From positions 1-64,000 of the forward strand of contig JAXDDX010000117.1 in assembly GCA_034670405.1 (NCBI GenBank): a DNA stretch of 64,000 nt, read 5' to 3'. The stretch is from Hoplostethus atlanticus. Lineage: Eukaryota > Chordata > Actinopteri > Trachichthyiformes > Trachichthyidae. A model generated the notes under the pieces. That model saw nothing but the letters and a program-made list of their open reading frames with translations. It was not told where the DNA came from and searched no databases. The position numbers and the translations under genes were made by a program. Below are positions 10,961 through 23,605 of this stretch, piece by piece (position 1 is the stretch's first letter; the number at the start of each line of letters is the position of its first letter).

Positions 10961-13900
10961 GCCCTCGTAAGCACCCTGCCCAGGTGTGTGTGTTTTTTGC
11001 ATGGCCCCCCCATGACCACCAGGACCCCAGACCCCCAGGGGCCCCAAAAACTCCCAAGCCCCCCCACTTCAGCAGCTCTGCCCCGGGTCTGAACCCGCTG
11101 GTTTTCCCCCTGGCAGGAGGCCCACAGACTCCCGGGGCCTCACACTCACCGCCCCCCCCAGCCAAACACCACTGCCCCGGGGTTTTCGATTGCTTTTTCC
11201 CCTTTGGGGGCCCCAGGCCCCCAGACCCCCAGGGGTCACACCGACCTTGGAACTTTTTTGCCTTATTTTCACCTTTTTTTATGTTTTTGCCCACAACTGA
11301 GCTGTCTGCCCCCCCACTAAGCAGCCCTGCCCTGGGTGTGTTCATTGCATGGTCACCCTGAAGACAGGGCCCAGACCCCCCAGGGGGGCCCCAAACTCAC
11401 CAGCCTCCCCCCAACTTCAGCACTTGCCCGGGCTGTAATGCAGGTTCCCCCCTGGCCGGGAGGGTCCAGACCCCCAGGGGCCAACACTCAAGCCCCCACA
11501 GCAAGCACACTGCCCCGGGTGTGGCCCTTTCTGTTTTCCCCCCTGGCCCCCACCCCCCGAGCACCACTGACCCCCTTTGGGTCTTTATTCCTTTTTCGCC
11601 TTTTTTTTTTGTTTTTGCCACACCGGGCCCGTTGCCCCTGCTAAGCAACCGCCCTGGGTGTGTGTGCGTTGCATGGTCCGCCCTGAGACCGGGCCCCCGA
11701 CTCCAGGGGCCCAACACTCACCAGCCTCCCCCCACCAAGCACCCCCTGCCGGGTGTTGCATTTCATGTTTTCCCATGGCCCCCAGGGCCCCAACCCCCAG
11801 GGGGTCACAATTGACCCCCTTTGGGTACTTTTTTGCCTTATTTTGTTTTTTTTTTTTTTTTGCCCCCCTGAGCTGTCGCCCTCAGCTAAGCAGCCTGCCC
11901 CGGGTGTGTGTGGTTTTCATGGTCCCCCCATGCCACCAGGGCCCCCGACCCCCGGGGCCACAAACCCCCGCCTCCCCACAGCCAAGCCCCCGCCCCGGGG
12001 CTGTACACTGCATGGGTTTCCCCGGCCCGGGGGGCCCCAGCCCCAGGGGCCTCACACCCCCAGCCTCCCACAGCCAAACACCACTGCCCCGGGGTGTCAT
12101 GTGTTTTTCCCCCTGGGGCCCCCAGGCCCCCAGACCCCCGGGCACCGACCCCTTGGGGATTTATTGCCTTATTTTCCCTTTTTTTGTTTTTGCCACAACT
12201 GACGTTGCCCCTCAGTAAGCAGCCCTGCCCTGGGGTTTTGTGCTTGCATGGTCCCGCCCGACGACAGGGCCCCCGACCCCAGGGGGCCCGAACACTCACC
12301 GCCCCCCACACTTCAGCAGCCGCCCCGGGTCTGTACATGCATTGGTTTCGCCCTGGCCGGGAGGCCCCCCAGACCCCAGGGGGCCCCAACACTCACCCGC
12401 CTCCCCCCGGGGAAGACACTGCCCTGGGGGTTGGCATTGCAGTTTTTCCCCCTGGCCACCAGGCCCCCCGACCCCCAGGGGAAAACATGACCCTGGCTAC
12501 TTTAAAGCCTTTTTTCCCTTTTTTTTTGTTTTTGCCACACACTGGGCCCGTTGCCCTCTGTAAGCACCGCCCTGGGGGTGTGTGCGTTGCTGGTCCGCCC
12601 GACCACAGGGGCCCCCGACCCCCAGGGGCCCAACACTACCAGGGCCCCCCCACAGCCAAACACCATGCCTGGGTCTTACAATGATGTTTTCCCCCTGGGG
12701 GAGGCCTCCCGAATGGGGTCACAATGACTTGGCTACTTTATTTCCTTATTTTCGCCTTTTTTTATGTTTTTGCCAACACTGGCTGTCTGCCCCCTCTAAG
12801 CACCCTGCCCGGGGTGTGTGTGCGTTGATGGGCCCCGCCTGACCCCCAAAGGGCCCCGACCTCCCGGGGGTCAACACTACCACCCCCCCACAGCCAAGCC
12901 CCATGCCCCGGGGCTTTTACCACTGATGGTTTCCCCCTGGGCCGGGAGGCCTCCGACCTCCGGGGTTAACATCACCAGCCTCCCCCCAGAAGCACCCCGC
13001 CCCGGTGTGCGCATTGCATGTTTTCCCCCATGTTTTCCACCAGGCCCCCCGACCCCAGGGGGCACACACGACCCCTGGTACTTTTTTGCCTTATTTTTGC
13101 CTTTTTCTATTTTTTGCCCCACATGAGTGTCTCCCCCATAAACAGCCGCCCTTTTTGTTGTGGTTGATGGTCCCCCGCCCTGACCACCAGGGGCCCCCCA
13201 ACCTTTAGGGGGCCCCAACACTCACCCCCCCCCACACTTTAGCAGCTCTGCCTGGGGCTGTACCCTGGTGGTTTTCCCCATGGAGGAGGCCCCAGCCTCC
13301 GGGGGCCTCAACATACCCTCCCCCCCGCCAAGCACCACTGCCGGGTGTGCGCATTGCTGTTTTTCCCCCGGCCCCCAGGCCCCAGACCCCCGGGGTCACA
13401 CCCCACCTTGGTATTTATTGCCTTTTTTCACCCTTTTTTTTTTTTTGCCACACATGAGCTGTCTGCCCTCAGAACAGGCCCCGTGGGTGTGTGTGCATTG
13501 CATGGCCCCGCCATGACGCCCGGGCCCCCGACCTCCAGGGGCTCAACACTCACCATCCCCCCATTCAGCAGTTGCCCCGGGGTTTTAACTGCATGGTTGC
13601 CCTGGCCCCCGGGGGGCCTCCAGTCCGGGGCCTAAACACTCACCAGCCCCCCCCAGGCAAGCACCACTGCCCCGGGGGGTTTCCATTGCATGTTTTCCTG
13701 GCCACCCGGCCCCCCGGGTACACATGACCCCTGGCTATTTTTTTTGCCTTTTTTCGCCTTTTTTTATGTTTTTGCCACCACTGGCCCGTTGCCTTGCTAA
13801 AACAACCCTGCCCTGGGGGTGTGGTTGCATGGTCCCAGCCATGAGCCCCGGGGCCCCGACCTCCAGGGGGGCCCAAAACTCACCAGCCCCCAAACCAAGA

Positions 13901-16900
13901 CCACTGCCGGGGGTGTGATTGGATGTTTTCCCCCTGGGCCCCGGGCCCCGACCTCCCCGGGGTCACCATTGACCCCTTTGGGTATTTATTGCCTTATTTT
14001 TGCTTTTTTTATGTTTTTGCCAACACTGAGCTGTCTGCCCCCGCTAAACAGCCGCCCTGGGTGTGTGTGCTTGCTGGTCCCCCCAAAGACCCCAGGGCCC
14101 CGACCCCCCAGGGGCCTCAACATCACCCGCTCCCCAAGCAACACCACTGCCCCCGGGGCGTAACGCATGGTTTTCCCCTGGGGGAGGCTCCCGCCCCCGG
14201 GGCCCCACACTCACCCGCCTCCCCCCAGCCCAAACACCACTGCCCCGGGGGTTGCAATTTATTTTTCCCCATGGCCCCCCCGGCCCCCCATCCGGGGTAC
14301 ACACTGACCCCTGGCTACTTTTTTGCCTTTTTTCGCCTTTTTTTTTTTTTGCCACACTGGGGCCCGTCTGCCCCCTAAGCACCCCGCCTGGGTGTTGGGG
14401 GCGTTGCATGGGCCCCGCCCTGACCCCCGGGGCCCAAAACCCCCAGGGGCTCAACATCACCACCCCCCACATTCACAGCTCTGCCCCGGGTTGTACACGC
14501 TGGTTTCCCCCCGGGGGGAGGGGTCCGACCCCGGGGGCCTCAACATCACCCGCCCCCCCACATTACAGTCTGCCCCGGTTTGTAACTTTATGGGTTTCCC
14601 TGCCAGAGGCCCCAAGACCTCCAGGGGCCTCAACACTCACCCCGCTCCCCCGCCAAGACCATGCCTGGGTGTGTGATTGCATTTTTTTCCCCAGGCACCC
14701 GGCCCCCCGCCCCGGGGTACAAAATGACCCCTGGATTTTTGCCTTATTTTTGCCTTTTTTTTGTTTTTGCCACACCTGGCCCGTCTACTAGCTAAGCAGC
14801 CCCGCCTGGGTGTGTGGGTTGCATGGTCGCAACCATGACCAGGGCCCGACCTCCAGGGGCCTCAAAAACTCACCAGCCCCCCACACCAAGCAACATGCCC
14901 CGGGTGTGTGCATTTCTGTTTTCCCCCTGGCCACCAGGCCCCCCGATCCCGGGGGCACACATTTACCTTGGCTACTTTTTGCCTTATTTTGTTTTTTTTT
15001 GTTTTTGCCCCCACTGGGGCCCGTTCCCAGCTAAAGCAGCCCCGCCCCGGGGGTGTGTGGTTGATGGCGAGCCCTGACCCCCCGGCCCCCCACCCCAGGG
15101 GTAAACCCCTTTGGCTACTTATTGCCTTTTTTGCCTTTCTTTTGTTTTTCCCACATGAGCTTCTGTCAGTAAGAGCCCTGCCCCCGGGTGTGTGTGGTTG
15201 CATGGTCCCCGCATGACACCAGGGCCCCCGACCTCAGGGGCCTAAACCACCAGCTCCCCACTTTAGCAGCTCTGCCCTGGGGTTTTACCTGCATGGGTTT
15301 CCCCCTGGCCCGGGAGGCCCCCAGATCAGGGGCCCCAACATCACAGCCCCCCCCCACTTTAGAGCTCTGCCTGGGGCTGTACACTGCATGGTTTCCCCAT
15401 GGGGGAGCCCCCCAGACCCAGGGGCCTAACATACCAGCCTCCCCCCACTTCACAGCTTCCCCGGGGGTTTTAAATGCTGGTTTCCGATGGCGGGGGGCCT
15501 CCGACCTCCGGGGCTCAACATCACCCGCCCCCCCACCTTCAGAGCTTGCCGGGTCTGTACAAGCTGGTTTCCCCCTGGCCCGGGGGGCCTCCCGACTCCA
15601 GGGGTCAACATCACCCGCCTCCCCACCCCCTTCAGACTCTGCCTGGTTGTACATGATGGTTTCCCATGGCCGGGGGCCTCAGACTTCCCGGGGCCCCAAC
15701 CCACCCCCACCCCCCCCAACTCAGCAGCTTGCCCTGGGTCTGTAATGATGGTTTCCCCGGCGGAGGCCTCCAAACCCCCAGGGGTCCCCAGCTTGGTATT
15801 TATTGCCTTTTTTTCCTTTTTTTATGTTTTTGCCACACCTGGGCCCGTCTGCCCTCTGCTAAGCACCCTGCCTGGGGGGTTTTGTGGTTGCATGGTCCCG
15901 CCTGACCACCCCGGCCCCCCGACCCCCGGGGCCCTTAAAATCCCCGCCTCCCCCCAGCCAAGCACACTGCCCCGGGGTTGCATTTTGTTTTCCCATGGCC
16001 ACCAGGGGCCCCCGACCCCCAGGGTCCACATGCCCCTTGGTATTTATTGCCTTATTTTCGCCTTTTTTTAGTTTTTGGCCCCCCATGGCCCGTCTACCCT
16101 CAGCTAAGCAGCCCTCCTGGGTGTGTGGGTTTTTTGCTGTCCAAAACCCGACCACCCGGGCCCCCCCCCAGGGGCCCCCAACCCTTTGGTATTTTTTTGC
16201 CCTTTTTTTTTGCTTTTTATGTTTTGCCACACCTGAGCTGTCTGCCCTCACTAAGCAGCCCCGCCCTGGGTGTTGGTGCGTTGCTGGTCCCCGCCCTGAC
16301 CCCCAGGGCCCAGACCCCCAGGGTCAACATCACCCTCCCCCCCTTAGCAGCTCTGCCCTGGGTCTGTACATGATGGTTTCCCCTGGGGGAGGCCTCCCAA
16401 ACCCCCGGGGCCTCAACACCAAAAGCCTCCCCCACTTCAGCAGCTTGCCTGGGTCGTACACTGCGGTTTCCCATGGCCGGGGGCCCTCCAGCTTCCAGGG
16501 GGTCAACACTACCAGCCCCCACACTTCAGCCTTGCCCCCGGGGTTGTACATGCAGGTTTTTCCCCCTGGGGCCGGGGGGCTCCAGCCTCCCCGGGGCCTC
16601 AACACTACCCCGCCCCCCCAACTTAGCAGCTCGCCCTGGGGTTTTCACCCATGGTTTCCCCCAGGGGGGCCCCCGACCCCCAGGGGCCTCAACATCACCC
16701 GCCTCCCAACTTCAAGCTCTGCCCCGGGGTACATGATGGTTTTCCCATGGGCCCGGGGGGCCTCCAGACTTCCAGGGGGCCCCAAATCACCAGTCCCCAA
16801 AATTAGCACCTGCCCCCGGGGTTTTAAATCAGGGTTTCCATGGGGGAGGCCTCCCAACCTCCAGCGGCCCCAAACTCACCCCCCTCCCACAGCCCAAAAA

Positions 16901-19900
16901 ACACTGCCCCGGGTGTGTGTTTATGTTTTCCCATGGGCCCCCAGGCCCCCAACCTCCAGGGGTCACACATTTACTTGGTACTTTTTTGCCTTATTTTCGC
17001 CCCTTTTTTTTTGTTTTTTCCACACCTGGTGTCGCCCTCAGCTAAGCGCCCCGCCCTGGGGTGTGTTTGCGTTGGGGTGGTCCCACCCCCACCGGGGCCC
17101 CCGGGCCTCCAGGGCCTCAACACCCAGCCTCCCCACACTTCAGCAGCTTGCCCCGGGTTGTAAAACAAAGGTTTCCCATGGCCCCGGGGGCCCCCAGAAC
17201 TCCCGGGCCTCAACACTCCCAGCCTCCCCAAAATTCAGCACTCTGCCCTGGGTCTGTACACTGCATGGTTTCCCCCTGGCCGGGAGGCCCAACCTCCGGG
17301 GCCTAACACTCCCCTTCCCCCCACTTCGCGCTCTGCCCGGGGGTAAAACCCGCAAGGGTTTCCCCTGGCCGGGGGCCTCCAGACCTCCAGGGGGCCTAAA
17401 CTCACCAGCCTCCCCCAGCCCAAACACCCGCCCCGGGTGGCGCATTGATGTTTTCCCCCTGGCCACCCGGCCCCCCCCCCCAGGGGGCCACATGACCTTG
17501 GCTCATTATTGTTTTTTTCGCCTTTTTTTAGTTTTTCCACACACTGGCCCGTCTGCCCTCTGCTAAGCAGCCCTCCCCGGGTGGTGTTTGGGTTTCATGG
17601 TCCCCGCGACGCCAGGGCCCCAGACCCCCGGGGCCCCAACACTCACCAGCCTCCCCCCATTCAGCAGCTCTGCCCCGGGTCTGTAACGCTGGTTTCCCCA
17701 GGCCCCGGGACCCCCGCCTCCAGGGGGGTCAACACTCCCAGCCTCCCACACTTCAGCAGCTCGCCCTGGGTCTGTACACTGCAAGGTTTCCCATGGCCGG
17801 GAGGCTCCCGGGGGCCCCAACACCCACCCGTCTCCCCACACTTCGCGCTTGCCCCGGGTCGTAACATGCAAGGTTTCCCCCTGGCGGGAGGCCTCCGACC
17901 TCCAGGGGCCTCACATCAAAAGCCCCCCCACAGCCAAGCCCCTGCCCTGGGGTGTGCGCATTGCATTTTTCCCCATGGCCCAACCCCCCAACCCCATCCC
18001 ACTGACCCCTGGACTTATTGCAAACCCCCCTTTTTTTATGTTTTTGCGACACACTGGCCTGTTGCCCCCTGCTAAGCGCCCCCGCCCTGGGTGTGTGTGC
18101 GTTCCCTGGTCCCACCTGACGCCAGGGCCCCAGACCCCCGGGGCCTCAACACTCCCAGCCCCCCCCACACTTCAGCAGTCTGCCCCGGGTCGTACATGCA
18201 TGGTTTCCCCATGGCCGGGGGGCCTCCCGACCCTCGGGGGGCCCAACACTCACCATCCCCACTTTTGCAGTCTGCCCCGGGTCTGTACATGCATGGTTTC
18301 CCATGGCCGGGGGGCCTCCAGCTAGGGGCCTAACATCCCAGCCTCCCCCCATTCACAGTTTTCCTGGGTTTCCTTTGGGTTTCCCCCGTCCCCGGGGGCC
18401 TCCAGACCTCCGGGGCCCCAAAATCACCCCTCCCCACAGCCAACCCCCTGCCTGGTTGTGTGCTTCTGTTTTTCCCCCTGGGCCCCAGGCCCCCCCACCC
18501 CCGGGGTCACAATGACCCCTGGTACTTTATTGCCCCTTTTTTCGCCTTTTTTTTTTTTTTGCACACACTGAGCTGTCTGCCCGTAAGCAGCCCTGCCCCG
18601 GGTGTGTTGCGTTGCATGGCCCAGCCCTACCCCAGGGCCCCAGCCCCCCGGGGCCCCCAACCCCCACCAGCCTCCCCACACTTCAGCAGCTCTGCCCTGG
18701 GCTGTACACTGAATGGTTTTCCCCCTGGCCGGAGGCCCCAGACCTCCAGGGGCCCAAAACTCACCCGCCTCCCAAAAGCCAAGCAACACTGCCCCGGGGT
18801 GGTGCATTTCCCTGTTTTTCCCCCTGGCCCCCCCAGGCCCCCCGTCCCGGGGTCCCCAACATTATTTGGCATTATTGCCTTTTTTTCGCCTTTTTTTTTG
18901 TTTTTGCCACACACTGGCCTGTCTACCCCCAGCTAAACGCCCGCCCCCGGGTGGTGGTTTTGTTGCATGTCGAAACCTGACCACCAGGGCCCAGACTCCG
19001 GGGTCAACACTCACCCCCTCCCCCCCAAAAACAAAACACTGCCTGGGTTGTTGCATTGCATGTTTTCCCCCGGCCACCCGGGGAAACCCCGACCTCCAGG
19101 GGTCACACTTGACCTTGGCTCTTTATTGCCTTATTTTGTTTTTTTTAATGTTTTTTTCCACAACTGACTGTCGCCCCCCAGCTAAGCAGCCCTGCCCTGT
19201 GGTGTGTGCTTGCATGGTTCCACCATGCCACAAGGGCCCCAGACCCCCAGGGGCTCAACACTCACCAGCTCCCACACTTCAGCAGCTCTGCCCTGGGGGC
19301 TGTTTCACGCTTGGTTTCCCCAACCGGGGGGGCCTCCAGACTCCAGGGCCTCAAAAAATCACCACCTCCCCCCACTTCAGCAGCTCTGCCTGGGGCTGTC
19401 ATGGATGGTTCCCCCTGGCCCGGGAGGCCCCCAGGGCCCCCAGGGGCCTCAACATCACCAGCCTCCCCCCAAATTCACAGCTCTGTGGGGCTGTACACTT
19501 CATGGTTTCCCCCTGGGCCGGGAGGCCCCCCAACCCCCAGGGGCTCAACATCACCAGCCCCCCACAGCAAGAACACTGCCCCCGGGGGTGTTCATTGTGT
19601 TTTTCCCCAGGCACCCCCCCCAAAACCTCCAGGGGGTCCCCACGACCTTGGTACTTTTTTGCTTTTTTTCGTCTTTTTTTTGTTTTTGCCACCCTGGCTG
19701 TTGGGCCCCCTAAGCCCCTGCCCGGGGGGGGTTTTTTCCCCCCCCCAGCCCAAAGGGAAAACCCCTAAAAAAACATCGGGGGTGGCTTTCATGTTTTTCC
19801 CCATGGCCCCAGGCCCCCAGAAACCCCCAGGGGCCACTTCTTCAATTTTTTTCCAGTTTTTTTTTTTTCCCCACAGGGGCCGGCCCCAACACCCCGCCCT

Positions 19901-21060
19901 GGGTGTGTGTGCTTTTGGGCAGGCCCCCCCATGCACCAGGGGCCCCAAAACCCAGGGGTCAAATACCCCCTCCCCCCCCGAGCTTGCCCTGGGGGGTTTT
20001 ATGTTTCCACCACTCCGACCCGGGGGTCAAACCCCCAACAGCCCCCCAAACCCTTTCCGTCTGCCCTGGGTCTGTTCACGCATGGCCCCGGGGGGCCCAG
20101 ACCTCCGGGGCCAACACTCACCCCCTCCCCCCCACTTTCCACTTGCCTGGGTCTGTACACTTTTATGGTTTTCCCATGGCCCCGGGGGCCTCCAGCCCCA
20201 GGGGCCCCAACACTCACCCCCCCTCCCACACCAAGCACCCTGCCCTGGGTTGAAAGCATGTTTTTTCCCATGGCCCAGGCCCCCCGACCCCGGGGTCAAA
20301 CCCCCAAAGCCTTTTTTCCCCTTTTTTTTTTTTTACAAGGCCTTTTCCCCCGTCGCCCCCTGGGGGTTTTTGCGGCGGGCCCCAAGACCCCAGGGGCCCC
20401 CACCTCCCCCCCCTCCCCCCCACACCAAACAAACACTGCCCTGGGTTTTGTGCATTGCTGTTTTCCCCATGGCCCCCCGGCCCCCCAAACCCCAGGGGGC
20501 ACACATTTACCCCTGGCTACTTTATTGCCTTATTTTTGCTTTTTTTTTGTTTTTCCACACACTGGCTTCTACCCCCGTAAGCAGCCCGCCCTTGGGGGGG
20601 GTTTTGGGGTTTCTTTTTTTTATGGTCCAACCCTGACCACCAGGGCCCCCACCTCCCGGGGCCCCAAAACACCAGCCTCCCCAAAGCCGCCCTCCAAATT
20701 TTTCCCCCCCCTAATCCCGGGGCCCCCCCCTCCCCCCCCGGGTGGGTTTTCATGCAAGGTTTTCCCCCAAACCCCGGGGCCCCCCCCAGCCCCCCCCCCA
20801 AACCCTCCGGGGTCCCCACCCCCTTTTGGGAAAACCATTGGCTACTTTATTTCCTTTTTTCGTTTTTTTTTTGTTTTTGCCACACACTGGCCGTCTACCC
20901 CCAGCTAAGCACCCGCCTGGGGGTTTTTGTGCTTGCATGGTCCCAGATGACCACAGGGCCCCCGCCTCCAGGGGCCTCAAAACTCACAGCCCCCCCCACA
21001 CCAACCATGCCCCGGGTTGTCATTTATGGTTTCCCCCTGGCCCCAAAGGGGCCCTTCTGG
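10961..21060. repeat. Same satellite, error-dense block
   Basis: The same subunit order continues (GCCACAC…, CAGCAGCTCTGCC, GCCGGGAGGCC, TTATTTTCGCC), but with many one- and two-base deletions, T-to-C-like changes and swollen C/G runs. The density of indels rises abruptly at about 10.95 kb instead of gradually, which looks more like uncorrected reads or a poor consensus than ancient satellite decay. Unit counts and sequence here should not be trusted. Confidence 0.8.
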
Positions 21061-21149
21061 GGCCCAACCACGAACTTCTTTTGGGGTTGACCCCGGGGGG
21101 GGTTTAAAACCGGGCCCGGAGCGGGCCTCCGAATTCCCGGAAACCAAAA

Positions 21150-21900
21150 CCCGTTCAAAAAACGAAAGCCAAAAACCCCTGGGGTTTGGGCCTTGGATTT
21201 TCCCCAGACAGGGGGGGCCCATCCGGGGTTTTTTTCCCTGGGCCCCCGGGGGACTTGGGGAAATCCCTTTTTGGGGGGGGTTTTCAAAGGCTGAAATTAA
21301 AAATAAGGGGACCCACCGGGTGGGGGTGCCTTTTTTGCCAACACGGGAAAAACCTCAGGGGCCGACACAAAGTTTACAGGAAAAACCACCATTTTTGGGG
21401 TGGGGATGGCCTTTTTATTGGGGGGGTATTTTTTGGGAAAAACCAAACGGAAACAAAATCCGGATGTAAAATTACCGGCCGGGGGGTCGGCGTCCAACTT
21501 CTTAGGGGGACAAGGGGCGTTCAGCCCCCGGATTGAGGTTTGTGATGCCCTTAGATTGGGGCTGCACCGCGCCACACTGAGGGGATCAGCGTGTTTTACC
21601 CTTCGCCGAGAGGCGTGGGAAACCCCGCTAAACCCCCCATCGTGATGGGGTTTGGGGATTGAATTTTTCATGAACGGGGAAATTCCCAGTAAGCGGGGTC
21701 ATAAACTCCGTTGATTAAGCCCCTGCCCTTTGTACCACCCCCCGTGCTACTACCGATTGGTTTTTTTGTGAGGTCCTCGGATCGGCCCCCCCGGAGTCGG
21801 TCAGGGCCCCTGGCGGAGGCGCCCGAGAAGACGATCAAATTGACTATCTGGGGAAGAAAAAGTCGAACAGGTTTCTAGGTAAATCTGGGGAAGGATATTA
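21150..21900 (+). rRNA. 18S rRNA, 3' part only, with many indels
   Basis: Recognisable 18S landmarks in order: GGCTGAAA (21290), ACACGGGAAAAACCTCA (21341), GTCGGCGTCCAACTTCTTAG (21486), GTGATGCCCTTAGAT, GGATCAGCGTGTTTTACCCT, CCCTTTGTACCACC (21726), GAGGTCCTCGGATCGGCCCC, and the terminal GGAAGGAT-ATTA at about 21888-21900. The first ~1.1 kb of 18S is missing; the gene emerges directly from satellite. Single-base deletions occur throughout, so this copy as written could not be functional; I attribute that to sequence quality. The start is approximate. Confidence 0.9.
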
Positions 21901-22738
21901 GGGTGCCGCCCGCCCCGGGGGTGAGGGGGGCTCCCCAACCCCCGAACCCCGAGGGAACACTTCCCCTGTCCGGGCCGGGCCCCTAAGATGAGTGGGCACG
22001 GCACCCGGGGGGGCCCCCCGGGTCCCCCCCGGGTTTCCGACCGTGTTACGGTGCGTCGTGGAGACGGGGCCGTCCCATGCGACTTTGTCCCCCGAGGCAG
22101 CGCTCGTCTTTTCCCCCCGCCTTGGGGAGGGCTGCGGCGGCGCAGTCGTAGACAAAACCCCCAGCCGGAGGTCACCCGGCCTGGGGCGGTGCGCCCCTGA
22201 ACGTATGAGCGGCACGGCAGCCGGCGGGGGCCCCCCGGGGCCCCCTCCGGTCCGACCGTGTTAGCTGCGTCAGTGGAGACGTGGCCACCCCCATGCACAC
22301 TTGTGGCCCGAGGGCAGCAGGGTGGAGGAAACCCAAAACTAGTCTGGACCTGATCCGACCGGGGGGGGCCCGGGCCCCCCCACTAAGGCATCCAAACCCC
22401 GTGCTTGCCCCCACGCTCCCGGGGGTAGACGGAGCCGGGTTGATCGGGGGAGCCCCCGTGGGGTGTCGGGGGCCGGGGTAACGTTGGTGCACCCGGGCCC
22501 GGCTGCCCCTCGGGAAACCCAAACCTTCAGCGCGGGGCGTGGGCCCCTGCCCCGGTCTCCTCGTGCGCCGCGGGTACCCAAATCTCCTCTCTCCCCCGGG
22601 GGGGGGGGGGGTTCAAGGGCTCCTCCCCCCGTCCCCTAGGGCTTGGGGGAGGAGCCCCCGTCAGTCCCTGTAATTTGTTTCACCCTGACCTTCCCGGGGC
22701 CGTGAAAACTTTGGGCCTTTTAAAAAACCTACAAATGA
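21901..22738 (+). other. Internal transcribed spacer 1
   Basis: GC-rich sequence lying exactly between the 18S 3' end and the 5.8S start. It contains two copies of a ~200-bp GC-rich segment (ACGG…GAGACG…CCCGAGGCAGC near 22045 and CGTG…GAGACG…CCCGAGGGCAGC near 22255). Confidence 0.85.
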
Positions 22739-22889
22739 CAACTCTTGCGGTGGATTACTCGGGTCTGCGCGATGAAAACGCAGCTAGTGCGAGAATAATG
22801 TGAATTGCAGGGAAATTGATCCTTCGAACGCACCTTTCGGGCCCCCCCGGGGTTCCCCCCGGGGGGTAGCCTGTCTGAGGGTCGCTTTT
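22739..22889 (+). rRNA. 5.8S rRNA
   Basis: Starts CAACTCTTGCGGTGGATTAC and contains GAATTGCAGG and TTCGAACGCACCTT, ending CTGTCTGAGGGTCGC, all in the order of vertebrate 5.8S. Several one-base deletions relative to the universal sequence match the quality of the surrounding block. Confidence 0.92.
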
Positions 22890-23259
22890 CAATCAACGGA
22901 AACCTTCCGCGTTTCCCGGCTGGGGATCGCAGGCGCCCCGGCGCCACTTTCGCCCCTAATGAGATGGGGTAACCCTCACCGGTTCGGGGTCGCCCCCCCT
23001 CCGTTGGCTTTTCTCCTCTTCCCCCCCCGTCCCCCCGGGGAGGGGGGACCCGTGGGCCTGGAGAGTCGGGCGCGGTGCCGGTGGACCCGTCTCCGTGTCC
23101 CGCGCTCCGTGCGTGTGCTCCCGGGGACCGCTTTTTGGAGGTAGGGGGGGTGCCCCGGTGGAGGGCGCGGGCCGTCCCGGGAGCTCTTTTTCCCAACCCT
23201 GTAGTCCGGGGCCCCCCACCCCCTGCCGGAGCCCCCCCCGGGGTTTAACCCCCGTCATT
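22890..23259 (+). other. Internal transcribed spacer 2
   Basis: GC-rich spacer between 5.8S and 28S, placed by its two flanks. Confidence 0.85.
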
Positions 23260-23605
23260 CGAAAACCCAGATCAGACGAGACAACCGCTAATTTAAGCAT
23301 ATTACTAAACGGAGGAAAAGAAATAAAGGATTCCCCCGTAGCGGCGAGCGAAAAGGGGGGAAAAGCAAAAGCGAAACCCCCCCCGACGGGGGCAGCGTGG
23401 GAAATGTGGGGACGGAAACCGCTTTCCCGGGGTCGCTCGGGGGCCCGAGTCCTTCTGATCGAGGCTCAGCCTGGAGGTGTGAGCCGGTAACGGCCCCCGT
23501 GGCCGGGGGCCGGGCTTCTCGGAGTCGGGTTTTTTGGGAAAGCAGCCTAAAACGGGGGGGTAAACCCATCAAAGGGTAAAAACTGGCCGAGACCGATGTG
23601 ACAAT
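23260..23605 (+). rRNA. 28S rRNA, 5' end only
   Basis: Landmarks: CAGATCAGACGAGACAACCG, ATTTAAGCATATTACTAAAC, GGAGGAAAAGAAA, GTAGCGGCGAGCGAAAAGGG and GCCGAGACCGAT. Similarity ends at about 23605, after only ~350 bp of a ~4 kb gene. The abrupt stop, like the missing 18S 5' end, suggests the rDNA piece was joined in by assembly or is a genuine truncated rDNA island. Confidence 0.88.

Noticed and set aside
8672..20908. Many overlapping frames of 60-560 residues on both strands in the satellite
   Set aside because: They repeat with the satellite unit, are Pro/His/Cys/Gly-rich, occur in all frames and have no domain or splice context.
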